In this document: positions 1-7,056 of the stretch, one piece after another | Numbering within the stretch: position 1 is the stretch's first letter | Layout of the letters: each line of letters starts with the position of its first letter | NCBI GenBank assembly: GCA_030835005.1 | Contig: JAUQWT010000409.1 | Span: 1 to 22,740 of the forward strand | Direction of reading: 5' to 3' | From: Ignavibacteria bacterium | Lineage (GTDB): Bacteria; Bacteroidota; Ignavibacteria; Tepidaquicellales; OLB5 | Length of the DNA stretch: 22,740 nt | Notes under the pieces: generated by a model | The model's input: only the letters and a program-made list of their open reading frames with translations | Told to the model about the DNA's origin: nothing | Databases searched by the model: none | Position numbers and translations under genes: made by a program

Positions 1-29
1 AAAAGCTGTCATTTTGACAGCTTTTTTTT
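1..29 (+). terminator. Rho-independent terminator of a gene left of the window
   Basis: The stem GCTGTCA (5-11) pairs perfectly with TGACAGC (15-21) around a TTT loop. It is extended by AAAA/TTTT and followed directly by a run of eight T (22-29). This is a textbook intrinsic terminator. The leading A-run would also let it work in the opposite direction, but no minus-strand gene ends here. Confidence 0.85.
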
Positions 30-145
30 ATTTTCTTGATTTGACTTAAGTCAAAGTGAATTCGAAGATCTAAACCTATATTTATGTTGTTATCTTAGCA
101 ATATTTTAAGAAAATTCAAAAACCTAATTTTAATAAGGCAAAAGC

Positions 146-709
146 ATGAAAACAATTACTCTGTTTATTACATTCACTATTTTTCTATGTACCGGATGCA
201 GCAAAGAAGACTCTTCAAAAAAGACTGGTGATAAGAAAAGTGAAAATACCTCTCAAACTACCGGCGGGCAATCCAATGTCAAAGACGATGTTTCTGAAAA
301 AGATGTGGTTAAAATTGCTGCCGGTTCACCAGAGCACACGACTCTTGTAACGGCTCTAAAAGCTGCAGAGTTAATAGACGTACTTTCAAATGCAGGTCCG
401 TTTACAGTTTTTGCTCCGACAAATGCTGCTTTTGGCAAGTTACCTGCAGGTACATTGGATGATCTGTTGAAACCTGAAAACAAACAAAAACTGACCGATA
501 TTCTTCAGCATCACGTTGCAGTTGCAGTATATTCTACTGATATGCTTCAAAACGGACAAATAATAAATATGGTTGATGGTTCAAATGCAACCATAACAAA
601 GAAAGATGGTGCAATTTTTATTGATAAAGGCAAGATCGCTGCCTCTGTTAAAGCCTCTAACGGTATGGTGCATATAATAGACGAAGTAGTATTGCCGCCT
701 TCCAAATAA
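146..709 (+). CDS. Fasciclin (FAS1) domain lipoprotein
   Basis: This is a small secreted protein of 187 residues with a single FAS1 domain, a fold used for adhesion or extracellular-matrix contacts; its partner in bacteria is usually unknown. A hydrophobic stretch (residues 4-15) ends in a lipobox-like LCTGC, so Cys18 is probably lipidated and the protein membrane-anchored. The -3 position is Cys15 rather than the usual Leu, which makes the lipobox slightly atypical. A low-complexity Ser/Lys/Asp/Gly linker (about 19-50) is followed by the FAS1 domain (about 54-185). That domain carries both hallmark stretches, GPFTVFAPTNAAF near the start and NGMVHIIDEVVLPP at the end. The start is an ATG with a weak AAGG a few bases upstream. 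The gene stands alone between a terminator and a downstream hairpin, so it is probably monocistronic. Confidence 0.9.
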   Translation: MKTITLFITFTIFLCTGCSKEDSSKKTGDKKSENTSQTTGGQSNVKDDVSEKDVVKIAAGSPEHTTLVTALKAAELIDVLSNAGPFTVFAPTNAAFGKLPAGTLDDLLKPENKQKLTDILQHHVAVAVYSTDMLQNGQIINMVDGSNATITKKDGAIFIDKGKIAASVKASNGMVHIIDEVVLPPSK

Positions 710-719
710 CTCATAGTTC

Positions 720-748
720 GCCGGGAAGTGTTTCGAATCCTTCCCGGC
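720..748 (+). terminator. Strong hairpin after the fasciclin gene, possible terminator
   Basis: GCCGGGAAG (720-728) pairs perfectly with CTTCCCGGC (740-748) across an 11-nt loop, 10 bases after the stop codon. The stem is GC-rich and stable, but no T-tract follows it, so it may be a processing or weak termination signal instead. Confidence 0.45.
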
Positions 749-809
749 CCTATGTCTTAATTTGCCTCATCATCTCATTTTTGGTATAAACATAAAACTC
801 TTAATTGAG

Positions 810-817
810 TATCTTTG
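810..817 (+). promoter_or_regulatory. Candidate -7 element TATCTTTG for the LptF/G gene
   Basis: TATCTTTG matches the Bacteroidota-type -7 consensus TAnnTTTG exactly. It lies 37 bases before the TTG start codon at 855, implying a leader of about 30 nt. I find no good -33 box at the expected distance, so the call rests on the -7 match and its position. Confidence 0.35.
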
Positions 818-854
818 TTAATAATTCTATGTTTACAGAAATGCTCACTAACCA

Positions 855-2186
855 TTGTTAATTTACAGATACATATTAAAGGCACATTTTGCGCCGTTTT
901 TTATATCTTTTTTTATAGTTATTTTTGTATTCACCTTTCAGTTTATCTATAAATATATAGATCACCTGGTAGGAAAAGGGTTAAGTTGGTGGGTAATCAC
1001 ACAGGTTATAACCCTTAATCTGGCTTGGATGGTTACACTTGCCGCTCCAATGGCTGTTTTGATCGCTACGCTAATGGCTTTCGGTTCTTTGTCATCAACA
1101 AATGAAACAACTGTAATGCGCTCATCGGGATTAAGTACCTTAAGGCTCATAATTCCGGTTTTGATTTGTTCGGGAATATTATGTTATTTACTGATCCTTT
1201 TTAACAACAAGGTACTTCCCGAGGCTAATCACCGAACAAGGGTGTTGATGACCGATATTCAGAAAACACGGCCAACTTTTGTAATAGAACAGGGAAGATT
1301 TACAGATGATATAAGCGGGTATAATCTGCTGGTAAGGAAGACATTTGAAAACTCCAATAAGCTCGAAGGAGTTTTCATAATAGATAATTCCAATCCTCAG
1401 TATTCAAATACTTTAACAGCAGATAGCGGACAAATAAATTTTTCTAAAGATTATACCAAGGTAATTCTTGACTTGTACTACGGCGAGATTCATCAGATCG
1501 ATAAAAAAGATCCAACCGGCGAATACAGGAAGATAAAGTTTGAAAAGCATATTGTAAAAATTGATGCGCAGGGATTCGGCTTCAACAAGTCAGATGATAA
1601 TGCAATGTCAAGAGGCGATAGAGAGCTTAGCGCAGATTCGATGCGGAATATAATAGCAAATATTAATAGAAGCTTTGAGTCCGATATACTTAATTCAATT
1701 ACACAGGTTCAGCAATTAGCGCTTGAGTTCGGCAGAGTAAAATACGATACAACAAAACTGGATACAACGGCTCTGAAGCAAAACGGCCTGTTGATACAGT
1801 CTGTATCAAACAGGTTTAAGGGATACAGAAACAAACTGCTGCAGCAAAAGCAGGTTGAGCGCGCAAATCAGAAGCAGATCGACATGTTCCTGGTAGAAAT
1901 TTACAAGAAGTATTCAATACCTTTTGCCTGCGTGGTTTTTGTGATGATAGGTGCGCCGCTTGGAATGATAACACGCAAAGGCGGGTTCGGAGTAGCTGCG
2001 GGTATGAGTTTAGGATTTTTTTTATTATATTGGGCATGTTTGATAGGTGGAGAGAAGCTCGCAGATCGTGAGCTGCTCAGTCCGTTTTTAAGTATGTGGG
2101 TTGCAAATATTGTTTTAGGTTTAGCAGGTATTTATTTTGTGTTCAGGGATAGCTTAAACATAAACAGATTGTTTAAAGCAAGATGA
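855..2186 (+). CDS. LptF/LptG (YjgP/YjgQ) family LPS export permease
   Basis: This is an inner-membrane subunit of the Lpt ABC exporter, which extracts lipopolysaccharide and passes it to the periplasmic bridge. The 443-residue protein opens with the family-typical RYILKAHFAPF and has three N-terminal membrane helices (about 14-34, 54-76, 100-120). A large periplasmic beta domain follows, with a poorly conserved, probably helical stretch near 255-345. Three C-terminal helices come last (about 352-372, 380-400, 414-432) and include the conserved IGAPLGMITRKGG. It is longer than the roughly 360 residues of E. coli LptF/G, the extra length falling in the middle. An in-frame stop lies just upstream (849-851), so TTG 855 is the only usual start codon in front of the conserved N-terminus. 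Whether it is LptF or LptG cannot be decided from this sequence. The SRP RNA gene follows 13 bases after its stop. Confidence 0.88.
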   Translation: MLIYRYILKAHFAPFFISFFIVIFVFTFQFIYKYIDHLVGKGLSWWVITQVITLNLAWMVTLAAPMAVLIATLMAFGSLSSTNETTVMRSSGLSTLRLIIPVLICSGILCYLLILFNNKVLPEANHRTRVLMTDIQKTRPTFVIEQGRFTDDISGYNLLVRKTFENSNKLEGVFIIDNSNPQYSNTLTADSGQINFSKDYTKVILDLYYGEIHQIDKKDPTGEYRKIKFEKHIVKIDAQGFGFNKSDDNAMSRGDRELSADSMRNIIANINRSFESDILNSITQVQQLALEFGRVKYDTTKLDTTALKQNGLLIQSVSNRFKGYRNKLLQQKQVERANQKQIDMFLVEIYKKYSIPFACVVFVMIGAPLGMITRKGGFGVAAGMSLGFFLLYWACLIGGEKLADRELLSPFLSMWVANIVLGLAGIYFVFRDSLNINRLFKAR

Positions 2187-2199
2187 ATTTAAGAGTTTT

Positions 2200-2303
2200 A
2201 AGTCAAGTCCCGGGCAACGGTTTTTTGCCCAACTCCGCCAGGTCTGAAAGGAAGCAACGGTAAGCAAAAAATTGTGTGATCCGGGATACTTGACTTTTTT
2301 TAT
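2200..2303 (+). ncRNA. ffs: Signal recognition particle RNA (small bacterial 4.5S type)
   Basis: This RNA binds Ffh and guides membrane-protein targeting. Domain IV is clear at 2229-2263, with the near-invariant CCGCCAGGT and GGAAGCAACGGTA on its two sides. The apical loop reads GAAA (a GNRA tetraloop) closed by a U-G pair, where E. coli has GGAA. A lower helix pairs TTTTTTGC (2221-2228) with GCAAAAAA (2264-2271). The terminal helix pairs AGTCAAGT (2201-2208) with ACTTGACT (2288-2295), and CCCGG (2209-2213) with CCGGG (2281-2285). The terminal helix runs straight into a T-tract, so it probably also forms the terminator. No Alu domain is visible, so this is the short form. Transcript ends are estimates. 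Confidence 0.92.
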
Positions 2304-2338
2304 TTGCTGAAATTTAACTTTAACACTGTTATTACATT

Positions 2339-3340
2339 ATGGAAAAAATCAGGGTATTACTATCGGGAATCGGCGGCATTGCACAGATCGCGCACCTTCC
2401 AATCCTTTCGAAAATGGCTGACGTGGAAATTGCAGGAGTATGCGATATTGATAAGGCAAAACTGAAATCAATAGCCCAAAAGTACAATGTGAATAATCAT
2501 TTCACCAGTATTGATGAAATGCTTTCAAACACTGAAGCTGACTGCCTTTTCGTTACATCGCCAACTAATTTGCATAAGGAACAGGCCATAAAAGGATTTG
2601 AAAGCGGCCTGAATGTACTTGTAGAAAAACCGGTAGCAAGAAATTATGATGAAGCCGCTGCAATTGTAGAAGCATCAAAAAAAGCAAAGAAACTGCTGAT
2701 GGTGGGGATGAATAACCGTTTTCGTCCTGACCTTATGATGCAGGAGAGCTTTGTCTCTGCCGGCGAGCTTGGGGAAATATTTTATATAAAGACAGGCTTC
2801 CTAAAGAAAAGAAGCACCCAGGAAAAATGGTCCCTTAATAAAAATGAATCCGGCGGCGGAGTTTTTATGGATCTTGGCGTTGTTATGCTTGATATTGCCT
2901 TGTGGATCCTTAAATTCCCAAAGATAAAAAGTGTATCTGCAGTTAATTACTATCATAGTTTTAAAGATGTTGAAGATTCATCGTTTGTAATGCTTCGCTT
3001 TGCCGGCGGCGCAACTGTTACAATTGAAGCAAGCTGGACACTTCACAGGGAAAATGATTTGTTCTACAACAATGTTTATGGCAAAGAAGGCAGCGCAAAT
3101 ATAAATCCCCTGCAGATATATAAGCAGATGCACGGTACACTTGTCAATGTTACTCCTCTGAAAATGGAAAAGCCGGCTAATATATTCAAGAGGTCATATG
3201 AGTATGAGATCAGTCATTTCATAAATTCTTTAAGGAATAATCAGAAAACTGTTTCTGATGGCAATGAAGCTTTAAGCAGAATGAAGATTGTTGATGCTGT
3301 ATATGAATCCGCAAAACAGGGCAAGGAAATACTTTTTTAG
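2339..3340 (+). CDS. Gfo/Idh/MocA family NAD(P)-dependent oxidoreductase
   Basis: The protein has 333 residues, the usual family length. The N-terminal Rossmann fold begins with the nucleotide-binding GIGGIAQIAHLP (10-21), and the acidic residue closing strand 2 is in CDID. The diagnostic EKPVA motif (96-100) supplies the conserved Lys97, which in this family contacts both cofactor and substrate. The C-terminal half (about 125-320) is the family's alpha/beta dimerisation domain. The family oxidises or reduces sugars, inositols and related compounds, and the substrate cannot be told here. It lies 6 bases upstream of a 3-hydroxyacyl-CoA dehydrogenase, so the two are probably cotranscribed although no shared pathway is obvious. 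The ATG at 2339 follows the SRP RNA terminator, so a promoter is expected in 2304-2338; I see only a poor TAACTTTA there. Confidence 0.88.
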   Translation: MEKIRVLLSGIGGIAQIAHLPILSKMADVEIAGVCDIDKAKLKSIAQKYNVNNHFTSIDEMLSNTEADCLFVTSPTNLHKEQAIKGFESGLNVLVEKPVARNYDEAAAIVEASKKAKKLLMVGMNNRFRPDLMMQESFVSAGELGEIFYIKTGFLKKRSTQEKWSLNKNESGGGVFMDLGVVMLDIALWILKFPKIKSVSAVNYYHSFKDVEDSSFVMLRFAGGATVTIEASWTLHRENDLFYNNVYGKEGSANINPLQIYKQMHGTLVNVTPLKMEKPANIFKRSYEYEISHFINSLRNNQKTVSDGNEALSRMKIVDAVYESAKQGKEILF

Positions 3341-3346
3341 CACTGA

Positions 3347-4210
3347 ATGAATATAGATAAGATCAAAACAATTGGCATTATAGGAGCCGGAACTATGGGA
3401 AGCGGAATTGCATCTGCAGCTGCTATAAGCGGTTACCGGTCTGTGATTTTTGATATCAGCCCTGATGCACTTGTAAGGTCAAAAGAGGGGATAGTCAGAG
3501 GTTACGGGAAACTTGTTGAAAAAAGGAAAATAGATACTGCTAAAAAGGATGTCGCTGTAAATCTGGTTCTGCCCTCTAGTGATTTTGATTCCCTTTCCGA
3601 ATGTGATATAATAATAGAAGCCGCGATCGAAAATCTTGATCTGAAAAAGGACCTGTACCGCAGGCTGGATGATATCACAAGGCATGATGTAATTTTGGCA
3701 ACAAATACTTCTTCATTTTCGATCACAGCAATATCTTCGTCAGTAAAGAATAATAGATCGCGGGTAGTTGGAATGCATTTTTTCAATCCGGCTAACATTA
3801 TGAAACTTGTTGAGGTGATAAAAGGCGAGTTTACATCTGATGAAGTTATGAACACCGTCATAGAGCTCTGTAAAAAATTGGGCAAAGTACCGGTTGTGTG
3901 CAAAGATACTCCCGCATTTATTGTTAACAGGGTTGCACGGGCATTTTACGGCGAGTCACTTAAGATCATGGGTGAAGAACAGGCCGAGGCTTCTTTGATT
4001 GACACCATTATGAAAGAAGAAGGTGGATTTGCAATGGGACCCTTTGAGCTTATGGATTTGATTGGTATTGACGTGAATCTCTCGGTAACAAAATCGGTTT
4101 ACGAGGCTTTTTTCTTTGATCAGAAATATAAGCCAAGTCCTATACAGCAGAAAATGGTTGATTCTGGGCTCTTGGGCAGAAAAACTAAACAGGGATTTTA
4201 TAAATATTAA
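3347..4210 (+). CDS. 3-hydroxyacyl-CoA (3-hydroxybutyryl-CoA) dehydrogenase
   Basis: This enzyme interconverts 3-hydroxyacyl-CoA and 3-ketoacyl-CoA with NAD(H), in beta-oxidation or in butyrate/aromatic-acid routes. The 287 residues match the stand-alone bacterial enzyme (about 280-290), not a fused FadB. The NAD site GIIGAGTMGSG is at 10-20. Catalytic residues are visible: His144 in GMHFFNP, Glu156 in LVEVIKG, and Asn194 in PAFIVNRV. The C-terminal domain ends in the conserved GRKTKQGFY. The ATG at 3347 puts the glycine-rich loop at the expected position. It follows the Gfo/Idh gene by 6 bases; no thiolase or enoyl-CoA hydratase is nearby, so the physiological substrate is unknown. Confidence 0.93.
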   Translation: MNIDKIKTIGIIGAGTMGSGIASAAAISGYRSVIFDISPDALVRSKEGIVRGYGKLVEKRKIDTAKKDVAVNLVLPSSDFDSLSECDIIIEAAIENLDLKKDLYRRLDDITRHDVILATNTSSFSITAISSSVKNNRSRVVGMHFFNPANIMKLVEVIKGEFTSDEVMNTVIELCKKLGKVPVVCKDTPAFIVNRVARAFYGESLKIMGEEQAEASLIDTIMKEEGGFAMGPFELMDLIGIDVNLSVTKSVYEAFFFDQKYKPSPIQQKMVDSGLLGRKTKQGFYKY

Positions 4211-4268
4211 TTTCTTTCGTTATAATATATTCGTACCACGAATAAATAATTTTGTCATTCCAGTGATT

Positions 4269-4285
4269 GCAGGAAGCCTGTTTTT
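4269..4285 (+). terminator. Weak hairpin plus T-run after the dehydrogenase gene
   Basis: CAGG (4270-4273) pairs with CCTG (4277-4280) across AAG and is followed by TTTTT (4281-4285). The stem is only 4-5 bp. The surrounding bases (TTGTCATTCC...GGAAGCC) resemble a decayed intergenic repeat, so this may be chance. It sits 59 bases after the stop codon and just before a candidate promoter. Confidence 0.3.
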
Positions 4286-4293
4286 CTAACAGT

Positions 4294-4324
4294 TTTCATA
4301 TATACAGTTTTTTTCTTATCTTTG
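4294..4324 (+). promoter_or_regulatory. Bacteroidota-type promoter for the small membrane protein gene
   Basis: TTTC (4294-4297), then exactly 19 bases, then TATCTTTG (4317-4324). This is one mismatch from the TTTG-N19-TAnnTTTG pattern described for Bacteroidota sigma-A promoters. The ATG lies 26 bases after the -7 element. Confidence 0.5.
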
Positions 4325-4349
4325 TAATTAACAAGTAAAAGGGCATAAT

Positions 4350-4664
4350 ATGCAAACATTACTCAAGATTCTAGGATTTGTTACTATATTTATCGGCATA
4401 ATAGCCGGCATATATGTAATTTCCGATGCTCTCAGTCTATATGCCAGCCTCAAAGGAGCACCAAATCCATATATGGAACAGATCTATCTTATTAAGATCG
4501 TTGCCGGAGGAGCTATTATTCTCTCATCTATTGTTTCCGGAATGCTTTACCTGAGCTTTGGTATAGTCATTGAACTTTTAGACAGCATGAATCACCGAAT
4601 GATATTATTCCTGGATGCCCTTGAAAAATCCAAAGAACCGAAAAAGGACGAGTTTAGCTATTAG
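4350..4664 (+). CDS. Small two-helix membrane protein, function unknown
   Basis: I do not recognise this 104-residue protein. It has two clear hydrophobic helices, about residues 6-27 and 48-75. They are separated by a short polar loop containing NPYMEQIY, and the protein ends in a charged tail rich in Lys and Glu (about 90-104). No signal-peptidase site or lipobox is seen. It starts at an ATG with a weak AAAGGG upstream and has its own candidate promoter, so it is probably expressed alone. It converges on the DinB-like gene, with only 33 bases between the two stop codons and no obvious terminator. The coding stretch keeps good codon structure and a sensible hydropathy pattern, which makes it a real gene, but nothing here gives it a function. 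Confidence 0.7.
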   Translation: MQTLLKILGFVTIFIGIIAGIYVISDALSLYASLKGAPNPYMEQIYLIKIVAGGAIILSSIVSGMLYLSFGIVIELLDSMNHRMILFLDALEKSKEPKKDEFSY

Positions 4665-4697
4665 AGCATTCTTACTTAACCTAAAATCCTTATTTTT

Positions 4698-5189
4698 TCA
4701 TAAATTTGTTTTTGTTTGTGAAACCCATATAGGCAAATTATGATCAATCATACCAAGCATTAAATTCAACTGACCCGTGTGATGCATTACATGGCGCATG
4801 TTGTATAACTGCATTTCTACCATTGGGTAACTTCTGTATTGGTTTTTCCACCTGGCTTGGGCGGAGTCATCAGTAAATCCAGCTATCAAGTCGTGCGCTT
4901 TGATTCTGCAGTGTTTAACATAACTAAGCAATTCATCTTTTGTGTATGTCCGCTCAGGCATAACTTCGTCGATCTCGTTTTCTGATTCAGTAAATGGTTT
5001 TGGAGGCATAAAGTTATCCGGCTCAGTATCAAGATAGTAATCTAGAAAGAACAGTGTATGGTATGCTATATACCAGAAATTCCTGCCGTCATCCCATATT
5101 TCATCCGGGCATTTAGCTATTGCATTTTCGAACATATCAATTGATGCGCCGAATTGCTTCCATAGTTCTGTTTTTATGTTATTATTCAT
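4698..5189 (-). CDS. DinB/YfiT-like putative metal-dependent hydrolase
   Basis: This 163-residue protein appears to be a four-helix-bundle member of the DinB/YfiT superfamily, which includes thiol transferases and uncharacterised damage- or stress-induced proteins. The expected metal ligands are present: His44 in the second helix (AYHTLFF) and the pair His134/His138 in RHVMHHTGQLNLML near the C-terminus. That arrangement is the family signature. The substrate is unknown. The gene is transcribed away from umuD; the 156-base divergent region between them has a minus-strand TATATTTG (5225-5232) that could be its -7 element, and an inverted repeat at 5276-5292. In Bacillus, dinB is a damage-inducible gene, so sharing a control region with umuD is suggestive but unproven. 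Confidence 0.8.
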   Translation of the reverse strand: MNNNIKTELWKQFGASIDMFENAIAKCPDEIWDDGRNFWYIAYHTLFFLDYYLDTEPDNFMPPKPFTESENEIDEVMPERTYTKDELLSYVKHCRIKAHDLIAGFTDDSAQARWKNQYRSYPMVEMQLYNMRHVMHHTGQLNLMLGMIDHNLPIWVSQTKTNL

Positions 5190-5275
5190 TGTTATTGAGC
5201 TATTTATATTTGATAGTTAATTGACAAATATATAAATAGTTAAACATAAATTTAGGCCGAAATTATTATCTATTA

Positions 5276-5292
5276 GTATCAGAAGATGATAC
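5276..5292. promoter_or_regulatory. Perfect inverted repeat upstream of umuD, candidate operator
   Basis: GTATCA (5276-5281), spacer GAAGA, TGATAC (5287-5292) form a 17-bp perfect dyad in the 156-base divergent region between the DinB-like gene and umuD. A second, overlapping dyad pairs AGAAG (5281-5285) with CTTCT (5294-5298). The repeat lies 53 bases before the umuD ATG and just upstream of TATATTTA (5314-5321), a possible umuD -7 element. Its place in front of an SOS-type gene suggests a repressor site, but it does not match the LexA boxes I know from proteobacteria or Bacillus. Confidence 0.4.
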
Positions 5293-5345
5293 ACTTCTAG
5301 CTAAATTTTCATTTATATTTACCTCTGAATGAAGTATATTTAGTC

Positions 5346-5774
5346 ATGCAGGAAATTGAGATCTATACATATGACCCTAAAAAAAGGGTTCTAATTCCTT
5401 TTGTTAATTCTAAAGTTAACGCCGGATTCCCTTCTCCGGCAATGGATTACCTTGAGCAGAAGATTGACCTGGATGAGATACTTATTACACATCCATCAAG
5501 CACTTTTATAATAAAAGTTAACGGAAGCTCGATGATAGATGAAGGAATTTGTGATAAAAGCTATTTGATTGTTGATAAAAGCCTGAATTACAAAAAAAAT
5601 AATATTGCTATCATAAATATTAATGGCGACTTAACTGTTAAGAAAGTTGAAAAACGGGGAAGTAAGTTTTATATAGTTGGAGCGAATAAGAATTTCGCCC
5701 CTGTTGAAATCAACGAAGAAACCGAAGTAATGATCTGGGGAATAGTAACTTGGGTACTCAATCCGAAATCTTAA
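5346..5774 (+). CDS. umuD: UmuD, self-cleaving subunit of DNA polymerase V
   Basis: UmuD is cut by RecA-stimulated self-cleavage; UmuD' then activates UmuC for translesion synthesis. The 142 residues compare with 139 in E. coli. The cleavage region reads NAGFPSPAMDYLEQ, with the scissile bond expected between Ala26 and Gly27. The S24-type catalytic dyad is present: Ser62 in GSSMIDEG and Lys99 in LTVKK. There is no N-terminal helix-turn-helix, so this is UmuD and not LexA. The ATG at 5346 gives an N-terminal arm of the usual length. It is the first gene of a four-gene run (umuD, umuC, SRAP, DUF72). A dyad upstream may be a damage-response operator. Confidence 0.95.
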   Translation: MQEIEIYTYDPKKRVLIPFVNSKVNAGFPSPAMDYLEQKIDLDEILITHPSSTFIIKVNGSSMIDEGICDKSYLIVDKSLNYKKNNIAIININGDLTVKKVEKRGSKFYIVGANKNFAPVEINEETEVMIWGIVTWVLNPKS

Positions 5775-7051
5775 CAAATAAAATATTTGCGCTAGTTGAC
5801 TGCAATAACTTCTACGTCAGCTGCGAACGTGTGTTCAATCCGAAGCTGAATAACCAGCCGGTAGTTGTGCTCAGCAATAATGACGGAGTAGTTGTTGCGC
5901 GCAGCCAGGAAGCAAAATCACTTGGCATAACCATGGCTATCCCATATTTTAAGGTTAAGCATATAATTGAAGCAAATAATGTAAAAGTGTTCAGCAGTAA
6001 TTACGCCCTTTATGGAGATATGTCAGAGCGGGTAATGAATACACTTATGAAATTTACCCCTGATGTTGAGATATACTCAATAGATGAAGCTTTCATCAAC
6101 CTGAAAAACATTGCTGTAAATGATCTGGATAATTATGCTAAGGATATAAGAACAGCAATTTTAAAGAATACCGGAATTCCTGTCAGCGTTGGAATCGCAC
6201 CTACAAAAACGCTGGCAAAAATTGCGAATGAATTTGTAAAGCATAATTCAAAGCTAAATGGTGTTTTTAATATCGTTAATTTCCCTAAAATGGATAAACT
6301 TCTTTCGCAGGTCCCGGTTCACGAGGTATGGGGTATCGGAGGAGCATTCGGCAGAATGCTGATGTCCAGAAAGATACTTTCTGCAAATGATTTTAAAAAC
6401 GCAAGCAGTAGCTTTATTAAAAGCAAAATGGGGATTATCGGTCTCAGAACAAAGTATGAACTGCAGGGAGTTAGTGCAATCGATCTTGATGAAGTATTGG
6501 AGCCTAAAAAGGATATTATGAGCTCCCGCAGTTTTGGCAGATATGTTACCGATATCAGTGAGATCGAAGAAGCATTAAGCCAATATTGCATGAGGGCATG
6601 CGAAAAACTGCGTTTACAGAAAAGCTGCTGCAACTCCGTTACTGTGTTTATACAGACAAATATCCATAAGCTATCTGATATGCAGCATGCAGAAAGTAAG
6701 ACAGTTACACTACCTGAGCCAACAAACTTCACTCCCGAGATAAATAAATATGCCATGTATCTCCTCAGTAAGATCTATAAAAAAGGCATAAATTATATAA
6801 AAGCTGGCATTTTGCTGACCAATCTTGTCCCTGAATCACCGGTGCAGTTAAACTCATTTATGAGCAGCCGCGATCACGCTAAAAGAGCGAGAATCATGAA
6901 AGCTCTGGATTGTATTAACTCTGTGTGGGGCAGGGATACTCTTAAACTTGCCTCTAGCGGAATAAAACAGCAGTGGGCTATGAAACGCCAGCATATTTCA
7001 CCCCGCTGCACAACTAACTGGAATGAACTGTTAATCATTAATATAAATTAA
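5750..7051 (+). CDS. umuC: UmuC, Y-family translesion polymerase (Pol V catalytic subunit)
   Basis: UmuC copies past DNA lesions with low fidelity. Domains: a polymerase core beginning FALVDCNNFYVSCE (catalytic Asp17, steric-gate Tyr22) with the second metal site in YSIDEAF (Asp111, Glu112); a little-finger domain (about 255-360); and a C-terminal DUF4113-type tail ending SPRCTTNWNEL. A clamp-binding motif QLNSF (365-369) matches the position and form of E. coli QLNLF. Residue 12 (Ile, codon ATA at 5783) aligns with Met1 of E. coli UmuC. The only in-frame NTG before the core is TTG 5750, which overlaps umuD by 25 bases, so the true start is uncertain (TTG 5750 or a non-standard ATA 5783). Its length from TTG is 433 residues against 422 in E. 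coli. Confidence 0.94.
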   Translation: MGTQSEILTNKIFALVDCNNFYVSCERVFNPKLNNQPVVVLSNNDGVVVARSQEAKSLGITMAIPYFKVKHIIEANNVKVFSSNYALYGDMSERVMNTLMKFTPDVEIYSIDEAFINLKNIAVNDLDNYAKDIRTAILKNTGIPVSVGIAPTKTLAKIANEFVKHNSKLNGVFNIVNFPKMDKLLSQVPVHEVWGIGGAFGRMLMSRKILSANDFKNASSSFIKSKMGIIGLRTKYELQGVSAIDLDEVLEPKKDIMSSRSFGRYVTDISEIEEALSQYCMRACEKLRLQKSCCNSVTVFIQTNIHKLSDMQHAESKTVTLPEPTNFTPEINKYAMYLLSKIYKKGINYIKAGILLTNLVPESPVQLNSFMSSRDHAKRARIMKALDCINSVWGRDTLKLASSGIKQQWAMKRQHISPRCTTNWNELLIININ

Positions 7052-7056
7052 TCACT

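Noticed and set aside
5205..5212. Plus-strand TATATTTG as a umuD promoter
   Set aside because: It lies 134 bases before the umuD start and has no -33 box; AT-rich DNA gives such matches by chance.
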